From the IMG/VR virus record IMGVR_UViG_3300036398_003487, positions 91,989 to 155,988 of that record: a DNA stretch of 64,000 bases. One strand, given 5' to 3'. The stretch comes from a virus. This document shows positions 57,835-64,000 of this stretch, piece after piece (the stretch's first letter is position 1; every line of letters begins with the position of its first letter). Below the pieces are notes generated by a model, which saw only the letters and a list, made by a program, of their open reading frames with translations, was not told the DNA's origin and did not search any database. The translations under genes were made by a program, and so were the position numbers.

Positions 57835-58147
57835 GGGATTTATTATGTGATAATATATTTGTTTATTTAAAAAATCCGCCGTAACTTAGCTTGGTGCCTT
57901 ATATATTTTTTTTTATAAGAAGAGCGTCAACACAAAGATACGGCGAAGAAAGTTAATATCCTAATTTTTTATTAATTATTTTCGTTGTAACTTAGCCCCG
58001 TAAGTGTACCTTATAACGATAAGGGGATAAAGGGCTGGCACGGTTAATGCTTGGAGTGTATACTCCACCCTGCTTTTAAAAAAAAAGAAGATTTTTTTTG
58101 TGGGGGAAGAAAATTGTTGTATATTTGTAGAACAATAAACAACCACT
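57835..58147. other. Non-coding interval with repeated GTAACTTAGC element
   Basis: No gene. Two copies of a (T/C)GTAACTTAGC element followed 10-16 nt later by CCTTATA occur near 57880-57905 and 57984-58015. Some GC-rich strings (GATAAGGGGATAAAGGGCTGG) suggest RNA structure. A promoter for the next gene occupies 58098-58127. Could encode a small structured RNA. Confidence 0.45.
58098..58127 (+). promoter_or_regulatory. Bacteroidota-type promoter
   Basis: TTG at 58098-58100, 19 nt, TATATTTG at 58120-58127, 20 nt before the ATG at 58148. Confidence 0.8.
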
Positions 58148-58570
58148 ATGAAAATCACCCAAGACAAACTATCAACCAAATTGTTAATGAGATTCATCAA
58201 GAAGCAGAACCTTGTTGTTATGACTGACACATGGAACCACTTCGGTGAGGTGTCGGTTCGTATTGTATCTGTGGGTGAGACAGACAAGTGGAATTGGAAC
58301 ACCAATTCTTATGGTCGTGTGATTAACATAGAGGTAACCCTAAAGAGAGAAGGTCACCGTTACGCCGAGTCATCAATCCCAAGTGTTAACTCTTGGCGTA
58401 GTCATCACAGAGCAAGTTACTTCAAGAGCAGAAAGTGGTCAGCTAACAACGGAGCACAGAAACTTATCAACAACACAATCATCCCAACCTTCTTCAAAGC
58501 TGCCTCTATCCCATTACCAAGACACAATGACGAAATCATCGGGAACATCACCTACAAATTCATCGACTAA
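58148..58570 (+). CDS. Hypothetical protein, 140 aa
   Basis: MKITQDKLSTKLLMRFIKKQ, NLVVMTDTWNHFGEVSVRIV, then a basic Ser/His-rich part (SWRSHHRASYFKSRKWSANN) and PLPRHNDEIIGNITYKFID. It is C-rich in third positions compared with the head genes, suggesting different origin or strong expression. No family recognised. The next gene starts 1 nt later. Confidence 0.68.
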   Translation: MKITQDKLSTKLLMRFIKKQNLVVMTDTWNHFGEVSVRIVSVGETDKWNWNTNSYGRVINIEVTLKREGHRYAESSIPSVNSWRSHHRASYFKSRKWSANNGAQKLINNTIIPTFFKAASIPLPRHNDEIIGNITYKFID

Positions 58571-58571
58571 T

Positions 58572-58958
58572 ATGAAACTCAAAGATAGATTAGATACATA
58601 CACAACCACCGAACTTCGTAAGATGGGGTTACAACTTATAACCATAGTTAGAAAGACACTCGGTCATGGAAACAAACCATCCCCGAAACTGAAAATTAGA
58701 AACGGGTTAACAAATCTCTATGGTCAATACGATTATGAAGCATTAGTTATTAACCCATCCACATGTGATACTGTTGATAAGTTTGTAAAAACAATCATAC
58801 ACGAATACACCCACCACATACAAAGGGGTATCAAACGTAACTACGCATCATCACAATCAAAACATGGTTATTGGAACTGCCCCTTTGAAGTGGAAGCTCG
58901 GGGGAATGAAACAAAGTACAAGAGTATTGTATGGAAACAGTTTAAACAAATCCCTTAA
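58572..58958 (+). CDS. HExxH metallopeptidase-like protein
   Basis: 128 residues from ATG 58572 (MKLKDRLDTYTTTELRKMGL); a longer frame overlaps the previous gene and is a shadow. KFVKTIIHEYTHHIQRGIKR contains HEYTH, and CPFEVEARGNETKYKS supplies the downstream Glu of the SprT/ImmA-type zincin arrangement (HExxH...E..A). The substrate is unknown; phage homologues may act on host regulators or virion proteins. Confidence 0.78.
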   Translation: MKLKDRLDTYTTTELRKMGLQLITIVRKTLGHGNKPSPKLKIRNGLTNLYGQYDYEALVINPSTCDTVDKFVKTIIHEYTHHIQRGIKRNYASSQSKHGYWNCPFEVEARGNETKYKSIVWKQFKQIP

Positions 58959-59238
58959 CATGGTTGTCCAAAATACGTATCGGATTTTCCTGACCCTTGA
59001 ATAACTCCATGAACTCAGGGGTCAGTGAATACAATGTCAGTATCTTCATGTCCCCTTGGTATGTAGATGATGCTTTCCTATACTCCATCTTACCCACCTT
59101 TTCCCCATTATAATATAGGGTCACAGCAACAACATCCCGTAAAGGGTCAGTTACAACCCTTAAATTTTTCAGTATGTCAGGTATGGAAATGGGGTTAGAC
59201 ATATCGTCAGGGGGAATTGTTGATAAATTATTATTCAT
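58942..59238 (-). CDS. Hypothetical protein, 98 aa
   Basis: MNNNLSTIPPDDMSNPISIP, DILKNLRVVTDPLRDVVAVT, LYYNGEKVGKMEYRKASSTY. A small beta-type domain (KVGKMEYRK...TLYSLTPEFMELF). No family recognised. It overlaps the convergent peptidase-like gene by 17 bp. Confidence 0.65.
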   Translation of the reverse strand: MNNNLSTIPPDDMSNPISIPDILKNLRVVTDPLRDVVAVTLYYNGEKVGKMEYRKASSTYQGDMKILTLYSLTPEFMELFKGQENPIRILDNHVKGFV

Positions 59239-60053
59239 TTTTTCTTGATTTTGTCAAAATGTCAGGGGAGCGTCAGATAAGGGATAATCCCCTTGACGGG
59301 TTTTAGACATATTAACAACTATAAATATAGTGTATATTATGTATATTGTCCATAGGTAAATGTTCCCACTTTTTACCACTGACGTATATGTGAGAGGGGT
59401 TTTTGGTTATATGAAAAGTGAAAAAAGTGGTCCTCCTGATAGTGTGAGAAGGGTTTTTTTAACTATATACATTTTCCAGCTAAAAATAGGATGTAACAAT
59501 AAAGTGGCGTGGACAGACTTTAGTTGTTTAAATCCTTCAACGAAAAGTGTATTTTATAGTGTCTTCAAGGGGGTTTTTAAGATTTCCCCTTACCATATAG
59601 ACACATGATATGGACAATTATAGTGGTGGTAAAAAGTGGGACATAATGTGTTATATAAGGGATAACCCTGTAGGGTTATGTTCCCTATAAAGAACATTGT
59701 CCCTTTCACATTCCACCATATATTTTATACCCTAACAGGTATACTAATATCATCTTATATACCCTTTAGGGTATTTCATTATCCCGATGGGGTACAATAC
59801 CATTAACAGTAATATGTTATGTCCCTTCATAGTATGTGTCTTTCATTATGGGGGATTATTATAGATTAGTGTTGTACGTTAATTATAGATTCATACAATA
59901 GGGGAAATTAGGAAGTTCTTGACCTGATGAAATTAGGAAGTAAACAAATGAATGAACCCATTAGTGTAATGACCCGAAGGGGAATGGAACGACACGATAG
60001 TGGAATGGGGGAATGAGTTTGTTTAGTTCATAATTTCTTACTATATTTGCTCT
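59239..60053. other. 815-bp non-coding region with inverted and direct repeats
   Basis: No convincing gene. Two motifs recur in inverted orientation: ATTGTCCATA (59345-59354) against TATGGACAAT (59609-59618), and TGTTCCCACTTTTTACCACT (59361-59380) against AGTGGTGGTAAAAAGTGGGA at 59622-59641. A direct repeat GTGAGA(G/A)GGGTTTTT occurs near 59390 and 59444, and GAAATTAGGAAGT twice near 59904-59942. Short symmetric strings such as ACCCTGTAGGGTT and ACCCTTTAGGGT also appear. This could be a replication origin or a recombination region. A promoter begins at 60019. Confidence 0.55.
60019..60049 (+). promoter_or_regulatory. Bacteroidota-type promoter, near-leaderless
   Basis: TTG at 60019-60021, exactly 20 nt, TATATTTG at 60042-60049; the ATG of the array gene starts 4 nt later. 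Confidence 0.8.
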
Positions 60054-60848
60054 ATGGTTATTACAGATAGATTAAAACAACTTATTTTTAAACACCTATA
60101 TAAAGAGTTGGGTGATTGTGAGATTATTCCTTATAATGGGTCTATATGGTTTATTAATAGGGATAATAAATACTGGTACTTTGAACTTGATGAGTCAGGT
60201 ACTTTATGGTGGAGATACGATTTTTTTAATTCGTTTTTTCAAATATTCTCCATGAGTTTGGATGATTTTTGTCCTGTTCTATCTTCTTGGGTGGAAGAGG
60301 TCTTAAATCATAAGGTATCCACAACCTTCATTCCACTTCCAATTACAACGGACAAGGTGGAAGAGGTCTTAAATCATAAGGTATCTACAACCGTGACAGG
60401 TAGCGGTGTTGAAAGCATGATGGTGGAAGATGTATTAAATCATAAGGTATCCACAACGTGCGATGTTAAAGTTCGTGTTCCTTGGAAGGTGGAAGAGGTA
60501 TTGAATAGTAAGGTATCCACAACTAATACTCACAATGCTCATATCCGAACACGGGTGGAAGATGTATTAAGTCATAATGTTAAGGTGTCTACAACTACCA
60601 TTCTCAAATACCCCGAACATTCATTGGTGGAAGAAGTATTAAATCATAAGGTATCTACAACCGATTCACTTGATTACGTTGGAAAAATTGAGGTAGAAGA
60701 GGTATTAAATCATAAGGTATCAACATTGGAAGCATATTCTGGACCCTTCACAAGAGGGGTGGAAGAGGTATTAAATCATAAGGAATGTACAACGGATGTA
60801 GAAATGTCTGTTATGAACTATGTGATGGAACAGGTCTTAAATCAATAA
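60054..60848 (+). CDS. Repeat-array protein: constant 12-residue and hypervariable 10-residue blocks
   Basis: 264 residues. Residues 1-79 are homologous to the paralogues that follow (MVITDRLKQLIFKHLY against YLITESQLDRVIFRYL; IWFINRDNKYWYFELD against IYFVNSEDDKYAQIRY), but ITE is ITD, losing the cleavage Glu. From residue 80 the chain is an array of WVEEVLNHKVSTT-type blocks: eight full copies and a final VMEQVLNQ. Each pair is separated by ten residues that share no similarity (for example FIPLPITTDK, VTGSGVESMM, CDVKVRVPWK). The constant block is the counterpart of the C-terminal WVENTLQMRVTYT of the gene at 60879. A strong near-leaderless promoter drives it. Function unknown; a binding or decoy protein with variable loops is one idea. 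Confidence 0.85.
   Translation: MVITDRLKQLIFKHLYKELGDCEIIPYNGSIWFINRDNKYWYFELDESGTLWWRYDFFNSFFQIFSMSLDDFCPVLSSWVEEVLNHKVSTTFIPLPITTDKVEEVLNHKVSTTVTGSGVESMMVEDVLNHKVSTTCDVKVRVPWKVEEVLNSKVSTTNTHNAHIRTRVEDVLSHNVKVSTTTILKYPEHSLVEEVLNHKVSTTDSLDYVGKIEVEEVLNHKVSTLEAYSGPFTRGVEEVLNHKECTTDVEMSVMNYVMEQVLNQ
60291..60848 (+). repeat. CRISPR-like array: 35-bp repeats, eight 31-nt variable segments
   Basis: Repeats start at 60291, 60357, 60423, 60489, 60555, 60627, 60693 and 60759 with a degenerate ninth at 60825. They read GTGGAAGAGGT(A/C)TTAAATC then ATAAGGTATCCACAAC; ends GTGGA/TCCAC are inverted. The fifth repeat has a 6-nt in-frame insertion. All eight intervening segments are exactly 31 nt (60326-60356 through 60794-60824), mutually unrelated, with about 43 percent G+C by my count, higher than the surrounding genes. 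The period of 66 nt is 22 codons. Changes among repeats are mostly synonymous (GTC/GTA, TTA/TTG, GTA/GTG, TCC/TCT). No cas genes are nearby. Confidence 0.93.
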
Positions 60849-60878
60849 TAGTTATTATCTTTATGATATTTATATGTA

Positions 60879-61208
60879 ATGAAATATCTTATCACAGAAT
60901 CACAATTAGACAGAGTAATCTTTAGATATTTGGATATTAAGAACTTTATTCAGATTAAAAGAGGAAACGCAATATACTTTGTTAATTCGGAAGATGATAA
61001 ATATGCCCAAATCAGATATGATAGAAACGATGGTTGGTGTTATATACGCCATGGATTAATTTACGAAATTTCTTCTTTCTTTTCTTTGGACATATATGAT
61101 TCTAAGGAAGTTATCGGTAGATGGGTTGAAAATACTCTACAAATGAGGGTTACTTATACCCGTTTGGTCTTTCACGATGTGAACAATTTGTTTAAAATAC
61201 CTAACTAA
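60879..61208 (+). CDS. MKYLITES-family paralogue, 109 aa
   Basis: MKYLITESQLDRVIFRYLDI, KNFIQIKRGNAIYFVNSEDD, then CYIRHGLIYEISSFFSLDIY, DSKEVIGRWVENTLQMRVTY. The four paralogues at 60879, 62729, 63056 and 63391 share this plan: ITE|S segment, a two-strand body and a C-terminal WVxxTLxxxV motif that corresponds to the repeat of the array gene. Function unknown. The gene overlaps the phosphoesterase gene by 8 bp. Confidence 0.72.
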   Translation: MKYLITESQLDRVIFRYLDIKNFIQIKRGNAIYFVNSEDDKYAQIRYDRNDGWCYIRHGLIYEISSFFSLDIYDSKEVIGRWVENTLQMRVTYTRLVFHDVNNLFKIPN

Positions 61209-61917
61209 TAGTAATAATCTTCCACTCCCCGTTATAATCTTCTACAAGACATGTAGAGTTCTCACAAAAGTCTCCTGAGTTCATATAGTCATTCTCTATC
61301 TTCGGGTGATGAATATGTCCACACACCGCAACATCATATCCCTTTTGTTTTGTTAGACCTTTCGCGTTTTGTTCAAAATCAGATACAAAGTTAATTGCCC
61401 CTTTTACTGATTGTTTTATTGTGTTTGCCAATGAATGATATGGTAAGTTAAACCACTTTCTTATTTTGTTATATAGAGTATTAAACTTAATGACAATATC
61501 ATATGACCATCCACCGATTACTGCTAACCACCTCGCTTCCATTATAACGAAATCCAATACATCCCCGTGAAAACAAAAATACTTTCTTCCGTCAATACCA
61601 TTATGTATATACTTTCTTACAATCCTAATGTTGTTTAATTTAAATGGAATAAAATCTTTTAGGAAGTCATCGTGGTTTCCTCTTATATAAATTACCTTTG
61701 TATTCTTCTCAGACATCTTCATGAACTTCCTGAATATCTTGGTACAATCCTTCGTCCATTTACCATTACCTTTAAGAGCCCAACCATCTATAATATCACC
61801 GTTCAGTATTAGTTTTTCTGTTGTGTTATTATCCAAGAAACTTATTATCTTATCTGTCTGTGATTGTCTTGCTCCTAAGTGTAAATCACTCATGATTATT
61901 GTTTTCCAATTATTCAT
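61201..61917 (-). CDS. LpxH-like metallophosphoesterase
   Basis: 238 residues. Calcineurin-type metal motifs are complete: MSDLHLGARQSQ, LILNGDIIDGWAL, VIYIRGNHDDFL, FCFHGDVLD and VCGHIHHPKI. The overall order and length match Bacteroidota UDP-2,3-diacylglucosamine pyrophosphatase relatives (LpxH), which act in lipid A synthesis, but related enzymes have other substrates. It overlaps the glycosyltransferase gene by 4 nt. The pair looks like host envelope genes acquired by the phage; it could alter lipopolysaccharide to block superinfection. Confidence 0.9.
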   Translation of the reverse strand: MNNWKTIIMSDLHLGARQSQTDKIISFLDNNTTEKLILNGDIIDGWALKGNGKWTKDCTKIFRKFMKMSEKNTKVIYIRGNHDDFLKDFIPFKLNNIRIVRKYIHNGIDGRKYFCFHGDVLDFVIMEARWLAVIGGWSYDIVIKFNTLYNKIRKWFNLPYHSLANTIKQSVKGAINFVSDFEQNAKGLTKQKGYDVAVCGHIHHPKIENDYMNSGDFCENSTCLVEDYNGEWKIITIS

Positions 61918-62621
61918 TCCCAGTATCCTTTATCATCCTCAAAATGATTTTTATTGTTTCTGTTGAAGAATGAACTAACCATAAGTTTTAACATATACCA
62001 CACCCCTTTCTGTTTGAACCTTCTTGGACTTGTGAATACCGTCGTATTCATGATATAAAACTTGCTTGGTTTAACTTGTTTGGAGAATAGATAATCCTCG
62101 GCAACTCTTGCGTTTTCATCAAACCCACCGATTGTATCATATACTTCTTTCTTTACCATCATGAACCCACCAAGACAAAATGGCGTGATTGGTTTAAATA
62201 CCTTTTGTATTGTATCAAACAATCTGAATATACTATTATACTCACCTGTCGTTGACCTTACCTTACATGTAATCAAATCTGTATTATGTAATAAGAACTC
62301 CCATATACAATTGTTTAATATGTTGAAATCCAATAAGAATATGTCAGCATCCAAAAATAAAACATAAGGTGTTTCCACATTCTCAGCCCCCTTATTTCTT
62401 GCAACAGACGGAAGTCCTCCTGAAATAATCTGTAGATTAAAATAATCTGTTCTCCTATTTTCCAAAGAATAGGATGTATAATCATCATCCGATGAATCAC
62501 AAACAATAACTCTAACATCTTGTATTCCCTTTTGAAAGTTTAATAAGGACAACGTTTGTTCTATTATCTTGCCCTCGTTCTTACAAGGGATTACTATGGT
62601 TAAAAACTTTGATAAATCCAT
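61914..62621 (-). CDS. Glycosyltransferase family 2
   Basis: 235 residues from ATG 62621 (MDLSKFLTIVIPCKNEGKII). GT-A fold features: IVIPCKNEGKIIEQTLSLL, VIVCDSSDDDYT, SVARNKGAENVETPYVLFLD-AD with the DAD-type metal site, and a C-terminal GGFDENARVAEDYLFSKQVK. The C-terminal portion contains a possible amphipathic or membrane-attached helix (VWYMLKLMVSSFFNR). The sugar and acceptor cannot be deduced. Together with the LpxH-like gene it forms a two-gene minus-strand cassette inside a plus-strand paralogue cluster. Confidence 0.9.
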   Translation of the reverse strand: MDLSKFLTIVIPCKNEGKIIEQTLSLLNFQKGIQDVRVIVCDSSDDDYTSYSLENRRTDYFNLQIISGGLPSVARNKGAENVETPYVLFLDADIFLLDFNILNNCIWEFLLHNTDLITCKVRSTTGEYNSIFRLFDTIQKVFKPITPFCLGGFMMVKKEVYDTIGGFDENARVAEDYLFSKQVKPSKFYIMNTTVFTSPRRFKQKGVWYMLKLMVSSFFNRNNKNHFEDDKGYWE

Positions 62622-62708
62622 AATAATAAGTATTAAAAACAACCTCAAACCATATTATCATATTCTTATTAAATTATTAACCCAATATGTATTGTTCAGT
62701 TTTATGTG

Positions 62709-62716
62709 TATCTTTG
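62709..62716 (+). promoter_or_regulatory. -7 promoter box for the paralogue cluster
   Basis: TATCTTTG, 12 nt before the ATG at 62729; the upstream TTG is at only 14 nt, so the -33 element is not convincing. Confidence 0.6.
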
Positions 62717-62728
62717 TATTTATATATA

Positions 62729-63043
62729 ATGAAATACCTTATAACAGAATCTAAATTAAATCAGGTAATCTTTAAGTACTTGGATAATCAGGATTTTATT
62801 CAGATTGAGAAAAATGGTGGTGTATACTTTATTAATTCAGAAGGTGACGAATACGCTCAAATTAAATCTAGTATAACTAATGAATGGTGTTATATATCCA
62901 CTAAATTAATTGATGAGATTTCTTCTTTATTTTCTTTACATTATTTAGATTCAAAAGAAGTTATTGGTAGTTGGGTTAGTGATACTCTCCAAATAAAGAT
63001 TTCTTACACCCTACCCACTGAACGATTGAGAGCACCTAACTAA
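62729..63043 (+). CDS. MKYLITES-family paralogue, 104 aa
   Basis: Start at ATG 62729; an in-frame ATG 42 nt upstream lies in the promoter region. MKYLITESKLNQVIFKYLDN, QDFIQIEKNGGVYFINSEGD, then WCYISTKLIDEISSLFSLHY and IGSWVSDTLQIKISYTLP. About 50 percent identical to the gene at 60879 by eye. Twelve nucleotides separate it from the next copy. Confidence 0.72.
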   Translation: MKYLITESKLNQVIFKYLDNQDFIQIEKNGGVYFINSEGDEYAQIKSSITNEWCYISTKLIDEISSLFSLHYLDSKEVIGSWVSDTLQIKISYTLPTERLRAPN

Positions 63044-63055
63044 TACTTATATATA

Positions 63056-63391
63056 ATGAAATACCTTATCACCGAATCACAATTAGATAGAGCAATCTTT
63101 ATTTACTTGAACCATCAAGATTTTATTCAAATTAAAATAGGTCTTTTAGTATACTTCGTTAACTCTGAAGATGATGAATATGCTCAAATCAAAAATGGTA
63201 ATTTTGGTTGCGTAATAAGTCCCGAATTAATCAAGAACATCTCATCGTTATTTTCTTTGGACAAATCTGATTCTGAATCGGCTATTGGTAGGTGGGTTGG
63301 GAATACCCTACAAATGAAAGTTACAAATACCACCAAGGCTGGTTTGATGACCCAGTCTTGGTTGAAAATACCTAAGAATATTTATATATAA
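63056..63391 (+). CDS. MKYLITES-family paralogue, 111 aa
   Basis: MKYLITESQLDRAIFIYLNH, QDFIQIKIGLLVYFVNSEDD, then CVISPELIKNISSLFSLDKS, IGRWVGNTLQMKVTNTTKAG. Same plan as neighbours. The stop TAA and the next ATG share one base (TAATG), so the copies are translationally coupled. Confidence 0.72.
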   Translation: MKYLITESQLDRAIFIYLNHQDFIQIKIGLLVYFVNSEDDEYAQIKNGNFGCVISPELIKNISSLFSLDKSDSESAIGRWVGNTLQMKVTNTTKAGLMTQSWLKIPKNIYI

Positions 63392-63744
63392 TGAAATACC
63401 TTATCACCGAATCAAAATTAGAGAAAGTAATCTTTAAGTATCTTGATATTCAGGACTTTGTGATGTATGACAACAAGAAGAAATTCAGCAATTATATATA
63501 TTTCTTAAACAGTGAGTCAGATAGGGAATCACAGATTAGTGTTTATACTAATAACGCTTTTGGTGAAGTTAGGAATTGGGTGTTTGTAAATTCTGATTTG
63601 ACTGATAAATTATCTACCTTCTTCTCCATTGATAAATCGGATTGTTTGGATATAATCAAAGCATGGGTTAATAATACTTTGGGTATTAGTGATAGTACGG
63701 TTTGGGATGGTCCATATGATTACAGATTAATGGTTAACGAATAA
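63391..63744 (+). CDS. MKYLITES-family paralogue, 117 aa
   Basis: MKYLITESKLEKVIFKYLDI, QDFVMYDNKKKFSNYIYFLN, then VNSDLTDKLSTFFSIDKSDC and IKAWVNNTLGISDSTVWDGP. More divergent body but the same N-terminus and the WVNNTL motif. The stop overlaps the next ATG (TAATG). Confidence 0.72.
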   Translation: MKYLITESKLEKVIFKYLDIQDFVMYDNKKKFSNYIYFLNSESDRESQISVYTNNAFGEVRNWVFVNSDLTDKLSTFFSIDKSDCLDIIKAWVNNTLGISDSTVWDGPYDYRLMVNE

Positions 63745-64000
63745 TGAAATACTTAATTACAGAATCACAGTTAGAAGCATTTTTACTTAGGAGGTTTACA
63801 ATGGATGAATTGGAATCACTTAGGGATGATTATAACTACATTATGGATGAAGAAGATTTTGAAGATTCCGCCGACAGAGATGACTACGCTTATGAATTAA
63901 TTGAAAAGTTCGTTGATAGACATAGAGGTGAAGAGTTTTTTCAATATGATGATGATACTGAATTCTATAATAAACGTTCCGAATATATTAGAGCGTTACT
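63744..64000 (+). CDS. MKYLITES-family gene, partial
   Basis: Open to the end of the window. MKYLITESQLEAFLLRRFTM, DELESLRDDYNYIMDEEDFE, then DDYAYELIEKFVDRHRGEEF. The N-terminal segment is the same (ITE|S) but the body is an acidic helical domain unlike the other paralogues, so the leader-like segment has been joined to a different cargo. Confidence 0.72.
   Translation, partial: MKYLITESQLEAFLLRRFTMDELESLRDDYNYIMDEEDFEDSADRDDYAYELIEKFVDRHRGEEFFQYDDDTEFYNKRSEYIRAL

Noticed and set aside
58383-58571. N-terminal extension of the HExxH gene overlapping the previous gene
   Set aside because: Ser/Thr-rich shadow of the 58148 gene; the ATG at 58572 starts right after its stop.
59360-59608. 82-codon frame in the 59-60 kb gap
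   Set aside because: No convincing upstream signal, no recognisable fold, and it spans the inverted motifs; likely chance.
60291-60848. Calling the locus a functional CRISPR array
   Set aside because: The repeats differ from each other mainly at synonymous positions, the frame stays open through all units, no cas genes or leader are visible, and the unit is homologous to a neighbouring coding sequence. A protein-coding array fits better, although the geometry is reported as a finding.
1-64000. Prophage or chromosomal origin
   Set aside because: No integrase, attachment site, rRNA or host housekeeping cluster; gene density and T4-type modules indicate a lytic phage genome, though the rest of the genome is unseen.

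Overview
The window is part of a large, AT-rich, T4-like myovirus genome whose host is almost certainly a member of the Bacteroidota, probably Flavobacteriia. Three things support this. First, there is a T4-style head gene set on the minus strand: terminase large subunit, portal, prohead protease, acidic scaffold and major capsid protein. Second, promoters of the Bacteroidota type (TTG, 19-20 nt, TAnnTTTG) recur across the window. Third, recognisable Shine-Dalgarno sequences are absent and the bS21 is of Bacteroidota type. No integrase, rRNA or chromosomal housekeeping block is visible, so I read it as phage and not prophage or host.

Layout. 0-3.3 kb: end of a structural-type gene and small genes with capsid-targeting-like N-termini. 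3.3-13 kb: head module gp23-gp22-gp21-(gp67/68 position)-gp20-gp17 on the minus strand, with a plus-strand bS21 gene in the middle whose coding sequence contains the terminator of the opposite operon. 13-18.1 kb: large acidic or low-complexity virion-type proteins, a nucleotidyltransferase and a KTSC protein. 18.2-22.7 kb: a proteolysis and ribosome-rescue block (ClpC-like unfoldase without N-domain, M20-type peptidase, tmRNA). 22.7-33.7 kb: a two-domain peptidoglycan hydrolase, a DnaJ-zinc-finger-like protein, a GAF-like membrane protein, tRNA-Arg(TCT), an HNH nuclease, and a run of large probable virion proteins with membrane segments and tandem repeats. 33.7-47.5 kb: small genes including an RmlC-like epimerase, cupin, CAP-like secreted protein, OmpA-like protein, a homing-type HNH gene, a polyphosphate kinase 2-lysozyme fusion, and an FKBP prolyl isomerase. 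47.6-57 kb: head-to-tail minus-strand cassettes, most starting with MKK-x-VRLTES or MKY-x-ITES. 57-60 kb: a less AT-rich, poorly coding segment with repeats and three short genes. 60-64 kb: paralogues of the MKYLITES family interrupted by a LpxH-like phosphoesterase and a glycosyltransferase. The first of them carries a striking array.

Most unusual element. At 60291-60848 a gene contains eight 35-bp repeats plus a degenerate ninth, separated by eight unrelated segments that are each exactly 31 nt long. The geometry is CRISPR-like, but the period (66 nt = 22 codons) keeps one frame open, and differences among repeats are largely synonymous or conservative. The array therefore encodes a protein with alternating constant 12-residue and hypervariable 10-residue blocks. 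The repeat unit is homologous to the C-terminal WVExTL segment of the adjacent paralogues.

Second theme. About 25 proteins begin with short N-terminal segments ending in the T4 prohead-protease consensus (L/I)-x-E, as does the capsid protein here (INE|A). I infer that they are packaged in the prohead and processed by the gp21-like protease, then possibly delivered to the cell with the DNA. The cargo would include the PPK2-lysozyme fusion. Gene functions are inferred from recognisable motifs only; no database search was possible.
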